This document shows, one piece after another, positions 16,860-24,388 of a stretch of 41,986 nucleotides of DNA; the first letter of the stretch is position 1; every line of letters begins with the position of its first letter. The notes beneath the pieces are model-generated. The model was not told the origin of the DNA. It saw only the letters and a program-made list of their open reading frames with translations, and did no database searches. The stretch is taken from assembly GCA_002753665.1 (NCBI GenBank), contig PEAP01000017.1, positions 1 to 41,986 on the forward strand, given 5' to 3'. A program made the position numbers and the translations under genes. Source of the DNA: Magnetococcales bacterium DC0425bin3. GTDB lineage: Bacteria; Pseudomonadota; Magnetococcia; Magnetococcales; DC0425bin3.

Positions 16860-18779
16860 ATGGGAAGCTTCGGTAATCCCGATATCGTCGAAATCGACAC
16901 AGATATCCTCATCATCGGCGGCGGTATGGCCGCTTGCGGCGCCGCTTACGAAATCATGCGCTGGAAGTCCCCCGACATTCGGGTTCGCCTGGTCGACAAG
17001 GCCGCCATGGAGCGCTCCGGCGCCGTGGCCCAGGGCCTGTCCGCCATCAATACCTACCTGGGCGAGCAGAAGCCCGCCGACTACGCCCGCATGGTCGCCA
17101 ACGACCTGATGGGCATCACCCGCGACGACCTGGTGATGGACGTCGGTCGCCATGTGGACAACTCCGTCCAGCTGTTCGAGGAATGGGGCCTCCCCATCTG
17201 GAAGCAGCCCGGCGACGAGGACAAGTCCCTGAAGGACGGCGGCAAGCCGGTCCGTTCCGGCAAGTGGCAGATCATGATCAACGGTGAGTCTTACAAGACC
17301 ATCGTGGCCGAGGCCGCCAAGAAAGCCCTGGGCATGGAGAACATCCAGGAGCGCGTCTTCATCGTGAAGCTGATCCTGGATGCCAAAGAGGACAACCGGG
17401 TGGCCGGCGCCGTCGGCTTCTCCAACCGGGAAGACAAGATCTACGTCTACCGGGCCAACGCCATCCTGTTGGTGGCCGGTGGCGCGGTCAACGTCTTCCG
17501 TCCCCGTTCCGTGGGCGAGGGCATGGGCCGCACCTGGTACCCGGTGTGGAACGCCGGCTCGACCTACGCCATGGCCGCCCAGGCCGGCGCCGAGCTGACC
17601 ATGATGGAAAACCGTTTCGTCCCCGCCCGCTTCAAGGACGGTTACGGACCGGTGGGTGCCTGGTTCCTGCTGTTCAAGGCCCAGGCCACCAACAACCGTG
17701 GTGAAATCTACATGCACTCCAACAAGGAGATGCTGAAGGATTATCCTCCCTACGGTCTCGCCGCCGTGCCCGCCACCTGCCTGCGCAACCACCTCATGAT
17801 GCGGGAAATGCGCGAAGGTCGCGGCCCCATCCTGATGCGGACCGATATCGCCCTGCAGGCGCTGGCCAAGTCCTACGAGGAAGAGTTCGGACCCAAAGAG
17901 GCCAAGAAGAAGATCAAACACCTGGAAGCCGAAGCCTGGGAAGACTTCCTGGATATGTGCATCGGTCAGGCCGGCGTGTGGGCGGGTGAGAACATCGAAC
18001 CCGAGAAGAAGCCCTCCGAACTGATGCCCACCGAGCCCTACTTCCTGGGATCCCACTCCGGCTGCTGCGGCATCTGGGTGTCCGGCCCCGAGGATCTGGC
18101 TCCCCCCGAGTGGGTCTGGGGTTACCGCTCCATGACCACCGTCAACGGCCTGTTCACCGCCGCCGACGGCGTGGGCGCCTCCGGCCACAAGTTCAGCTCC
18201 GGCTCCCATGCCGAGGGCCGCATCGCCATCAAGGGCTGCCTCAAGTGGGTCCTGGATCACAAGGGCTACAAGCCCTCCATGGACCGGGATCCCAAGCAGC
18301 TGGCCGAGGAGATCTACGCCCCGGTGCGTACCTACCTCCAGCACAAGGATTACTCCACTGCCGTGGAGGTGAACCCCCACTACATCACCCCCCGGATGCT
18401 TCAGGCTCGTCTGCAGAAGATCATGGACGAGTATGTCGCCGGCGTCGGTTCCATGTACACCACCAACGAGTACATGATGAACATGGCGGTGGACAAGCTG
18501 CAGGAACTGAAGAAGGACTCCGAGAAGATGATGGCCCGGGATCTCCACGAGCTGATGCGGGCCTGGGAGAACTACCACCGCATCTTCGCCGGCGAGGCTC
18601 ACCTGCGGCACATGCTGTTCCGCAAGGAGACCCGTTACCCCGGCTTCTACTACAACATGGACTACAACTTCGTTGACGAAGAGAACTGGAAGTGCTTCGT
18701 CAATTCCAAGATCAACCCCAAGACCGGCGAGTGGACCACCTTCAAGGTGCCCCACAAGGACTTGGTGCCCAAGGGCTGA
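16860..18779 (+). CDS. aprA: Adenylylsulfate (APS) reductase alpha subunit
   Basis: A 639-residue flavoprotein of the fumarate reductase/succinate dehydrogenase fold. The FAD dinucleotide motif is ILIIGGGMAACGAAYE (about 16-31), VDKAAMERSGAVAQG follows, and GGAVNVFRPRS and SHSGCCGIWVSGPEDL belong to the substrate-side signature of AprA. The C-terminal helical region from about 470 to 639 is intact. In sulfur oxidisers it makes APS from sulfite and AMP. A GAGAGGAG ribosome binding site precedes ATG 16860. It ends the sat-aprBA transcript, since a strong intrinsic terminator lies 130 bases downstream. Codon choice is strongly biased to C and G endings, which suggests high expression. Confidence 0.97.
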   Translation: MGSFGNPDIVEIDTDILIIGGGMAACGAAYEIMRWKSPDIRVRLVDKAAMERSGAVAQGLSAINTYLGEQKPADYARMVANDLMGITRDDLVMDVGRHVDNSVQLFEEWGLPIWKQPGDEDKSLKDGGKPVRSGKWQIMINGESYKTIVAEAAKKALGMENIQERVFIVKLILDAKEDNRVAGAVGFSNREDKIYVYRANAILLVAGGAVNVFRPRSVGEGMGRTWYPVWNAGSTYAMAAQAGAELTMMENRFVPARFKDGYGPVGAWFLLFKAQATNNRGEIYMHSNKEMLKDYPPYGLAAVPATCLRNHLMMREMREGRGPILMRTDIALQALAKSYEEEFGPKEAKKKIKHLEAEAWEDFLDMCIGQAGVWAGENIEPEKKPSELMPTEPYFLGSHSGCCGIWVSGPEDLAPPEWVWGYRSMTTVNGLFTAADGVGASGHKFSSGSHAEGRIAIKGCLKWVLDHKGYKPSMDRDPKQLAEEIYAPVRTYLQHKDYSTAVEVNPHYITPRMLQARLQKIMDEYVAGVGSMYTTNEYMMNMAVDKLQELKKDSEKMMARDLHELMRAWENYHRIFAGEAHLRHMLFRKETRYPGFYYNMDYNFVDEENWKCFVNSKINPKTGEWTTFKVPHKDLVPKG

Positions 18780-18821
18780 TGAGCATGGCCTGAGCTGCTG
18801 ATACGGCAGGCCAGAGAGAAC

Positions 18822-18848
18822 GGGGGCCGCGGATGGTTCGCGGCCCCC
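18822..18848. other. GC-rich hairpin downstream of aprA
   Basis: Arms GGGGGCCGCG (18822-18831) and CGCGGCCCCC (18839-18848) form a perfect 10-bp stem with a 7-base loop. No T-run follows, so it is not an intrinsic terminator by itself. It may protect the 3' end of the aprBA message. Confidence 0.6.
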
Positions 18849-18910
18849 AGCCTCGCAAACGACCGGGCAGTGCAGCGTTGGGAGTCGTCGTGGAGGCTGT
18901 GTGGCATGGG

Positions 18911-18936
18911 AAGGCGCCGAAGGGGCGCCTTTTTTA
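18911..18936 (+). terminator. Intrinsic terminator of rdgB-sat-aprBA
   Basis: Arms AAGGCGCC (18911-18918) and GGCGCCTT (18924-18931), with a 5-base loop, run into a T6 tract ending ATT. This is a classical rho-independent terminator, placed between aprA and the next ribosome binding site. Confidence 0.88.
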
Positions 18937-18958
18937 TTGTGAAGGCAAGGAGCGGACA

Positions 18959-19888
18959 ATGGCCGACGAGCGGGAGCAGGGACAACCGGATGAGGCGGAC
19001 CGCCAGAAGGTGCTGATGCTGGATGAAGAGATGCGGGACATGCCCCGGGAGGTGCGCAATGTCATCGCGCCGGTGCGGCTGTCGGGCAAGGATCACATGC
19101 AGTTTCGGTGTTTCCCGGGCATCGATTGCTTCAACGCCTGCTGTCGCAACATCGAGATCCTGCTGACGCCCTATGACCTGTACCGGCTGCGCAAACGGCT
19201 GGACCTGGAGCCCGAGGCGTTCCTGTTCGAGTATGCCACCCCCTATTTCCTGCGCAAGGGGGAGTTGCCCGTGCCCCTGCTGCGCATGGACGAGAAGACC
19301 GGCCGCTGCCCCTTCAATACCGATGCCGGCTGTCGGGTCTACGAGGACCGGCCGGTGACATGCCGCTATTACCCCATCGGCATGGCCCTGATGCGGCGCC
19401 AGGATGCCACCGAGGAGGAGGATTTCTATTTCCTGATCAAGGAGGATCACTGCCACGGCCACCGGCAGCCCCGGGATTGGACGGTGGCGGAATGGCGTCG
19501 GGATCAGGGCTCGGACGGCTATGATGTCCAGAACAAGGATTGGATGGAGTTCGTCATCAAACGGCGCAGCGCCGGGGATATGGTCAAGACCTCCCTGCCG
19601 GTCTCCGAGATGTTCTACATGGCCAGCACCAATCCCGCGGAGTTCCGCCGCTTTGCGTTCGGATCCAGTTTCATGCGCCGTTACCAGGTGGACGAGGCCA
19701 CCCGGGCGCAGATCGCACAGGACGATCTGGCCCTGACCGAATTCGCCTTCCGTTGGCTCAAGAGCGTCCTGTACGGCGACCCCTTTGTCGGGGTGACCCC
19801 GGAGGCACTGGAGACCCTGCGGGAGCGGGCGGCCCGCAAGGCCGTCGAGGCCCGCAAGACCCCCGATGACTCGGGAGGGCAGTCATGA
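18959..19888 (+). CDS. YkgJ-family cysteine-cluster protein
   Basis: A 309-residue protein of the YkgJ (zinc/iron-chelating, CxCxxC-like) family. Cysteines C51, C57, C61, C62, C117, C125 and C135 fall in CFPGIDCFNACC, RCPFNTDAGC and RPVTCRYYPIG, the usual spacing for a bound metal or Fe-S centre. The C-terminal 150 residues (from about 160) are an extension beyond the minimal domain, with no motif I can name. The family's biochemical role is not settled. The start at ATG 18959 has AAGGAG just before it and lies right after the aprA terminator, so it has its own promoter or depends on read-through. The next gene overlaps its stop by four bases, implying coupling to a Nudix hydrolase. Confidence 0.82.
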   Translation: MADEREQGQPDEADRQKVLMLDEEMRDMPREVRNVIAPVRLSGKDHMQFRCFPGIDCFNACCRNIEILLTPYDLYRLRKRLDLEPEAFLFEYATPYFLRKGELPVPLLRMDEKTGRCPFNTDAGCRVYEDRPVTCRYYPIGMALMRRQDATEEEDFYFLIKEDHCHGHRQPRDWTVAEWRRDQGSDGYDVQNKDWMEFVIKRRSAGDMVKTSLPVSEMFYMASTNPAEFRRFAFGSSFMRRYQVDEATRAQIAQDDLALTEFAFRWLKSVLYGDPFVGVTPEALETLRERAARKAVEARKTPDDSGGQS

Positions 19889-20334
19889 TCCTGCGGCCGG
19901 CCGGTCTGTTGGTGGAGGAGGGGCGCCTGCTGTGCATGCGCTATCGCTATGGCGGGGAGGATCGCTTCAACCTCCCCGGCGGCAAGCCCGAGCGGGGGGA
20001 GGAGCTGCACGGTTGCCTGGTCCGGGAGATGGCGGAGGAGCTGACCCTGGGGGTGGTGCCCGGCGATCTGGTCGCTGTGGCGGAGACCGTCGCCTCCGGC
20101 CGGGAAGTGCTGCACTTGGTGTTTCAGGTGGTCCGGGAGGGGGGACAGCCGCCACGCCTGAATCCGCAAGAAACCTCCGCCCTTGAGGTTCTGTGGCTGA
20201 CCCCGGAGGAGATCCTGCAACGCACCCTCTATCCGAATATCGGATCCTTCCTGGCCGGCTGGCTGCATCGGGGACAGCCGGTCTCTCCCCATCCGGTCTA
20301 TCTGGGCAGGGCCATCCAGCCCTGGATCGAGTGA
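19885..20334 (+). CDS. Nudix hydrolase
   Basis: A 149-residue single-domain protein. The Nudix box is complete: Gly33-x5-Glu39-x7-Arg47-Glu48-x2-Glu51-Glu52 in the stretch from GGKPERGEE to REMAEEL, so metal-dependent hydrolysis of a nucleoside diphosphate linked to another group is expected. The substrate cannot be read from sequence. Its ATG overlaps the TGA of the YkgJ gene (19885-19888). The position beside ATP sulfurylase and APS reductase makes adenylylated by-products such as APS or dinucleoside polyphosphates conceivable substrates, but this is speculation. No terminator-like hairpin follows. Confidence 0.88.
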   Translation: MILRPAGLLVEEGRLLCMRYRYGGEDRFNLPGGKPERGEELHGCLVREMAEELTLGVVPGDLVAVAETVASGREVLHLVFQVVREGGQPPRLNPQETSALEVLWLTPEEILQRTLYPNIGSFLAGWLHRGQPVSPHPVYLGRAIQPWIE

Positions 20335-20760
20335 CCGGGGGAGGGGGGAATCAAATATTTTTTTATATGTTCAAAAGAATTTTTGATCCATGACCCGGCC
20401 TGCCGCGGAACAGAAGAAACCGGCTGGTGGCAAGTGTCTTATTGTAAAAAATCTGTAACGCAATGAGTCGGCAGACAAAAAAAATGAAGGTCTGTCGAGT
20501 GCGTGATCCTGGACAAGAATGCGGAAGCTGTTTTTTTGGCATAAGTAAAATTTAGCATGAATCAAACAGGACGGACATTAGAATCTTATGAAATTGATAG
20601 CGGATATTTCAGGTTGACACCAGTCGGCGCCCGCCCTTATCAAGGTCCCTGTTTCCTCCTGTCGCCATAATAGAAAAATTTTATTTCCGGCGGCTCCGGG
20701 AGGGGGGAAAATCGCTGGGGGTTCCGGGGGGCCGGGGATGAAAAAGAAGCGGAGAACCAT
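20335..20760. other. 426-base gene-free region upstream of the DUF302-fcc genes
   Basis: No convincing gene on either strand; short open frames lack family features and ribosome binding sites. Composition changes from AT-rich (20350-20580) to G-rich next to the DUF302 start. I see no intrinsic terminator for the Nudix gene. Promoters for DUF302-fcc should lie here, but none is clear. Confidence 0.5.
20698..20737 (+). promoter_or_regulatory. G-run cluster, possible RNA/DNA G-quadruplex in the DUF302 leader
   Basis: Five runs of three or more G lie on the coding strand at 20698-20700, 20702-20707, 20717-20721, 20726-20731 and 20734-20737, about 24 bases before the ATG. One loop (9 bases) is longer than the usual limit, so folding is possible but not assured. 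Confidence 0.4.
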
Positions 20761-21345
20761 ATGGCTGTGATCAGAAACCTGTTGGCGCTGGTCGGATTGT
20801 GCGTTGTGCTGGCAGCTGGCGTCGCCTTCGTCAAACTGGGGCCCATGCTGGCGGAGTTCGATCCAGGGGTGATGGGAGTCTACTCCCAGTTTGCCACCAA
20901 GCTGTTGGAGACCCGGGATCCGGGATCCACCATGGTCTATTCGGTTCCCGTCAAGGAGGGACTGACGCCGGACGAGATCAAAGAATCCATGCAGAGCCTG
21001 GCTTCAGCCCGCAATTTCCTGTTTGTCGGAGAGTCGAAATTCTACAAACAGGTCGAGGCGGTGACCGGGACCCCCTATCGGCACATTGCCTTCATGTCTT
21101 TCTGTGACGCCAGGGTCGGCAAGATGATGGCCGACTACAACGATGTCTATACGGCCTTCATGCCATGCCGGATCTCGATTGTGGAAGACAAGAACCAAGC
21201 GGGAAAATACTGGCTCCACACCATGAGTCTGGACATGATGATCCATGGTGGCAAAGAATTGCCTCCAGAATTGAAGAAGGAGGCGATGCGGGTTTGGGTG
21301 GTGATACAGGAGATCATGAACGGCGCCGCGTCTGGGGACTTTTGA
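20761..21345 (+). CDS. DUF302-family membrane-anchored protein
   Basis: A 194-residue protein with an N-terminal helix (about 6-25) that could be a signal anchor, then a DUF302 domain: GLTPDEIKESMQSLASARNFLFVGESKFYKQVEAVTG, FMSFCDARVGKMM and AFMPCRISIVED. Two cysteines, in SFCDA and MPCRI, are typical of the sulfur-associated members. DUF302 proteins often sit beside fcc and sox genes of sulfur oxidisers, but their function is unproven. Some are thought to bind haem or a sulfur compound. GGAG at 20751-20754 sets the ATG. It is 87 bases upstream of the dihaem cytochrome and probably in the same transcript. Confidence 0.8.
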   Translation: MAVIRNLLALVGLCVVLAAGVAFVKLGPMLAEFDPGVMGVYSQFATKLLETRDPGSTMVYSVPVKEGLTPDEIKESMQSLASARNFLFVGESKFYKQVEAVTGTPYRHIAFMSFCDARVGKMMADYNDVYTAFMPCRISIVEDKNQAGKYWLHTMSLDMMIHGGKELPPELKKEAMRVWVVIQEIMNGAASGDF

Positions 21346-21432
21346 GGCCGGGTCACGAAGGTTCATGCTCCACGATGGTCGACCCGGGCATTGCCGGGTA
21401 CGAATCCTTGTCTTGACTGACTGGAGGGAGAA

Positions 21433-22038
21433 ATGTTGCATAAGAAGATTCGACTGTTGGCACTGGCCGGGGGGATGATGGCCGGTGCGATGCTGACGGG
21501 TGCGCCGGCCCAGGCCGAGCCGACCGCCGAGATGCTGGCCAACACCTGTGCGGGATGCCACGGGACCCTGGGACAATCCGCCGGGCCCGCCAGCCCTGCC
21601 ATTGCGGGTTTTCCGAAGAACTTTCTCAAGACCGTCCTCACCGAATTCAAGAGCGGAGAGCGGCCCGCCACCATCATGGATCGGATCGCCAAGGGCTACT
21701 CCGACACGGAGATCGACCTCATCGCGGAGTTCCTGTCCAAGCAGAAATGGGGTGTGGCCAAGACGGCCTCGGTCACCGGCACCCCCATCAACGACGAGCT
21801 GGCCAAGCAGGGTGAGGAGAAGGTCAAGGACTGCGTGAAATGCCATGAGGACGACGGCAAGAAGCAGGACGAGGACACCCCGCGGCTGGGGGGGCAGTGG
21901 CTGGATTATCTCCTGATCAGGGTAAGCGACTACAAGACCCTTGAGAACTATCCGCAACCCAAGAAGATGAAGAAGCAGATCGAGCGGCTGTCCGTCCAGG
22001 AACTGGAAGCGGTCGCCCACTACTTCGCCAATCAGTGA
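21433..22038 (+). CDS. fccA: Dihaem cytochrome c, flavocytochrome c sulfide dehydrogenase subunit
   Basis: A 201-residue periplasmic cytochrome. A Sec signal peptide ends near APAQAEP (about residue 28). Two haem motifs are seen, CAGCH (39-43) and CVKCH (134-138), one per domain. This matches the roughly 21-kDa dihaem subunit of flavocytochrome c, which takes electrons from the FAD subunit and hands them to soluble cytochromes. GGAGGGAG precedes ATG 21433, and fccB starts 25 bases after its stop, which supports the pairing. A generic cytochrome c4-like electron carrier is the alternative, so the symbol rests mainly on context. Confidence 0.82.
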   Translation: MLHKKIRLLALAGGMMAGAMLTGAPAQAEPTAEMLANTCAGCHGTLGQSAGPASPAIAGFPKNFLKTVLTEFKSGERPATIMDRIAKGYSDTEIDLIAEFLSKQKWGVAKTASVTGTPINDELAKQGEEKVKDCVKCHEDDGKKQDEDTPRLGGQWLDYLLIRVSDYKTLENYPQPKKMKKQIERLSVQELEAVAHYFANQ

Positions 22039-22063
22039 CACCCGGTCAGGGGAGGATCGAAAG

Positions 22064-23341
22064 ATGTCGAATGTTACGCGTCGTAATTTCATCAAACTGA
22101 CCGGTGGGGTGGCGGCGGTCGGGCTGGCCAGCGGCCTGGTGCCGGTTCGTGCCAGGGCCCAGGCGACTCCCCACCGGGTGGTGATCATCGGCGGCGGCTA
22201 TGGCGGCACCATCGCCGCCAAGTATCTCCGCATGGCCGATCCCACCATTTCGGTGACCCTGATCGAACGGGACCACAACTACCATTCCTGCCCGCTGAGC
22301 AATCCGGTCATCGTCGGACTGCGGGACCTCAAGGTGCAGAAGTGGGGCTATGACGGCCTCAAGAAGCATGGCATCAACGTGGTCCATGATACGGTGACCG
22401 AGATCGATGCGGCCAAGTCCACGATCAAGACCGCTGGATCCCTGTCTTTCAGCTACGACAAATGCATCGTTTCTCCGGGCATCGACTTCAAGTGGGGCGC
22501 CATCCCGGGATACGACGAGAGTGCGGCCAAGGAACTGCCCCACGCCTGGCATGCCGGTCCCCAGACCCTGCAGTTGAAGAGCATGGTGGAATCCATGGAG
22601 GATGGCGAACCCTTCATCATCGTGGCGCCGCCCAATCCCTTCCGCTGCCCTCCGGGACCCTACGAGCGGGCCAGCCTGATCGCCTGGTATCTGCAGCGGC
22701 ACAAACCCAAGTCCAAGGTGATCATCCTGGATCCCAAGGACGACTTCTCGAAGATGCCGCTCTTCCAGGAAGGCTGGAAGAAGATGAACTATGCCCTGGA
22801 GTGGGTGGCTGGCGGGCAGGGTGGCAAGGTGACCCGGGTGGATCCGGCCAAGAAGACCGTCACCACCGACATGGAAGAATACAAGAGTTCGGCCATCAAC
22901 GTCATTCCGCCCCAGCAGGCCGGCAAGATCGCCGCCATTGCCGGGTTGACCAACGAGGCTGGTTGGTGCCCGGTCAATGTGAAGACCTTCGAATCCGAGA
23001 AGCACAAGAACATCTACGTCATCGGTGACGCCTGCATTGCCCCCGACATGCCCAAATCGGGCTATTCGGCCAACTCCCAGGCCAAGATTGCCGCCGCATG
23101 CGTGGTGGCCAGCTTGCAGGGCAAGCCCGAGCCGGATCCGTCCTACGTCAACACCTGCTACAGCCTCATCGCTCCCGACTACGGCATTTCCGTTGCGGTG
23201 GTCTGGAAGTTTGCCGATGGCAAGATCACCAAGGTCTCCGGTGGGACTTCCGCCAAGGATGCCAGCGCTGCCGTTCGCAAGCAGGAAGCCCTGTATGCCG
23301 AGGGTTGGTATCAGGCCATCATGTCGGAAATGTTCGGCTGA
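22064..23341 (+). CDS. fccB: Flavocytochrome c sulfide dehydrogenase, FAD subunit
   Basis: A 425-residue flavoprotein. A twin-arginine signal (TRRNFIKLTGG) ends near residue 33, so it is exported folded with FAD. The FAD motif is VVIIGGGYGGTIAAKYL (about 39-55) and the second binding segment is IYVIGDACIAPDMPKSGYSAN (317-337). Cys195 (FRCPPGPYERA) and Cys365 (NTCYSLIA) fit the redox-active disulfide of FccB. The enzyme oxidises sulfide in the periplasm to sulfur or polysulfide and passes electrons to the cytochrome subunit. A GGGGAGG ribosome binding site precedes it. A large hairpin begins 45 bases after the stop. Confidence 0.94.
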   Translation: MSNVTRRNFIKLTGGVAAVGLASGLVPVRARAQATPHRVVIIGGGYGGTIAAKYLRMADPTISVTLIERDHNYHSCPLSNPVIVGLRDLKVQKWGYDGLKKHGINVVHDTVTEIDAAKSTIKTAGSLSFSYDKCIVSPGIDFKWGAIPGYDESAAKELPHAWHAGPQTLQLKSMVESMEDGEPFIIVAPPNPFRCPPGPYERASLIAWYLQRHKPKSKVIILDPKDDFSKMPLFQEGWKKMNYALEWVAGGQGGKVTRVDPAKKTVTTDMEEYKSSAINVIPPQQAGKIAAIAGLTNEAGWCPVNVKTFESEKHKNIYVIGDACIAPDMPKSGYSANSQAKIAAACVVASLQGKPEPDPSYVNTCYSLIAPDYGISVAVVWKFADGKITKVSGGTSAKDASAAVRKQEALYAEGWYQAIMSEMFG

Positions 23342-23385
23342 TCGGGTCACGCAGCGTTTCCCAGTCGGTCGGGTCAGCTCCTTCC

Positions 23386-23421
23386 CCCTCCCGGGGCCGC
23401 CACCAAGCGGTCCCGGGAGGG
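23386..23421 (+). terminator. GC-rich hairpin after fccB
   Basis: Outer arms CCCTCCCGGG (23386-23395) and CCCGGGAGGG (23412-23421) enclose inner arms CCGC (23397-23400) and GCGG (23407-23410) around a CACCAA loop. No T-run follows, so it may stabilise the message or act as a partial terminator. Confidence 0.5.
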
Positions 23422-23528
23422 TCCCTGGACGAGGGCGTTGTCCCATACTCCTGGCGGCGGCGGTCCCGGAGGGACCATCGCCGCTGGAATCAGGGTATTA
23501 TTCACTGTTTCCTCTGCAGTTTTTCCCC

Positions 23529-23675
23529 TATCAGCCCGTTGATAAATGGGCTGATAACGGGACAGGGATGCCCCGACGGAATCAACGGATTGGAAATCCG
23601 TTGATTCCGTGAGGGAACCGCAAGCAGAGCTTGCGGTTCCCGACGTTGGGAAAGCCATGGATGGCTTTCCCAACG
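23529..23675. repeat. Array of four perfect inverted repeats with short loops
   Basis: Four stems follow one another: TATCAGCCC/GGGCTGATA (23529-23537/23548-23556); a 16-bp stem starting ACGGAATC (23576-23591/23595-23610, loop GGA); a 13-bp stem starting GGGAACCG (23613-23625/23629-23641, loop AGA); a 15-bp stem starting CGTTGGGA (23644-23658/23661-23675, loop GG). The last three are joined by GA dinucleotides. Arm sequences differ, so it is not one repeat copied. Its function is unknown. Confidence 0.9.
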
Positions 23676-23723
23676 CTCTACTTATGACCGCCTCGGGTGG
23701 CGGCAGAGGCCACCCCGTGGGGG

Positions 23724-23753
23724 TTGCCTTCCACGGTCGTTTTTTCATATGCT
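23724..23753 (+). promoter_or_regulatory. Candidate promoter upstream of soxY
   Basis: TTGCCT (23724-23729) and TATGCT (23748-23753), 18 bases apart, each match four of six consensus positions. They lie after the hairpin array and about 95 bases before the soxY ATG. Support is weak. Confidence 0.25.
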
Positions 23754-23846
23754 GAACCTTCTTTCGAGGCCTCCGGACCGGGCATCTGGTCCGGGATCGG
23801 GTTCCACCCGATCAGGCCTTCCGACTCGTAGCCGGAGAAACGCACG

Positions 23847-24317
23847 ATGCACAAATCAGTGAGCAAAGGTATGACGCGCCGCGGCTTCTTTTGTACCGCC
23901 GGTGCGGCTGGGCTATCGGCGGCAGTGCTGGTGGGCATCCCCGGGCAGGCCCGGGCAACCGGCATCCCGGAACTGATTGCCGAAACCATGGGTCCCGGGG
24001 AACCTGCCAACGAGCGGGTGATCGTGGATGCACCGCCCAAGGCCGAGAACGGCTCCACGGTGCGCATTCCCGTCAAGGTGGACCATCCGATGGAGGCGGA
24101 CAACTACATCGCCGCCGTGGCCATCTTCGTGGAGAACAATCCCAATCCCCTGACGGCCCGCTTCGAATTCCTGCCGGCAATCGGTGCGGTGGAGTTCGAG
24201 GTGCGGATCAAGATGGCCAAGGCATCTCCCGTGCGGGTCGTCGCCAAGACCAACAGCGGCAAGCTCTATCAGGTGATCAAGCAGATCGAAGTGGCCGAAG
24301 GCGGCTGTGCCGGTTGA
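23847..24317 (+). CDS. soxY: Sulfur-carrier protein SoxY
   Basis: A 156-residue periplasmic sulfur carrier. A twin-arginine-type signal (MTRRGFFCTAGAAGL) ends near ARATG at about residue 38, and the mature part shows the SoxY immunoglobulin-like fold segments VRIPVKVDHPMEADNYI and VAIFVENNPNP. The chain ends GGCAG, where most SoxY end GGCGG; the Cys that carries the sulfur adduct is present. SoxY is exported as a complex with SoxZ, whose gene follows. The ATG at 23847 has GGAG nine bases upstream. Without soxAX or soxB nearby, SoxYZ may accept sulfur from Fcc products or thiosulfate through genes elsewhere. Confidence 0.93.
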   Translation: MHKSVSKGMTRRGFFCTAGAAGLSAAVLVGIPGQARATGIPELIAETMGPGEPANERVIVDAPPKAENGSTVRIPVKVDHPMEADNYIAAVAIFVENNPNPLTARFEFLPAIGAVEFEVRIKMAKASPVRVVAKTNSGKLYQVIKQIEVAEGGCAG

Positions 24318-24388
24318 GTCTACGGTCGTCAATGCCCCGGCAGCTTTTGGGCTGCTGGCAGACCTCAAGATGCGGAGGTGCATGAAAC

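Larger units (their letters stand above)
23342..23846. other. 505-base gene-free region holding a perfect-hairpin array
   Basis: No gene is seen between fccB and soxY. The left part (23386-23487) has two GC-rich hairpins that could end or stabilise the fcc message. The middle (23529-23675) is a run of perfect inverted repeats. The right part, from 23676 to the soxY ribosome binding site (GGAG, 23834-23837), is the likely sox promoter and leader. Confidence 0.7.

Noticed and set aside
16707-18959. Open frame of 750 codons on the minus strand opposite aprA
   Set aside because: Strong codon bias of aprA produces it. There is no plausible domain and no ribosome binding site.
20614-20642. TTGACA with TTATCA 17 bases on as a promoter for DUF302
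   Set aside because: The -35 is perfect, but the -10 matches consensus at only one position.
20371-20760. Short minus-strand frames upstream of DUF302
   Set aside because: They have low-complexity composition, no ribosome binding sites and no recognisable domain.
23529-23675. CRISPR array
   Set aside because: The hairpin arms have different sequences, and there are no equal-length spacers or cas genes.
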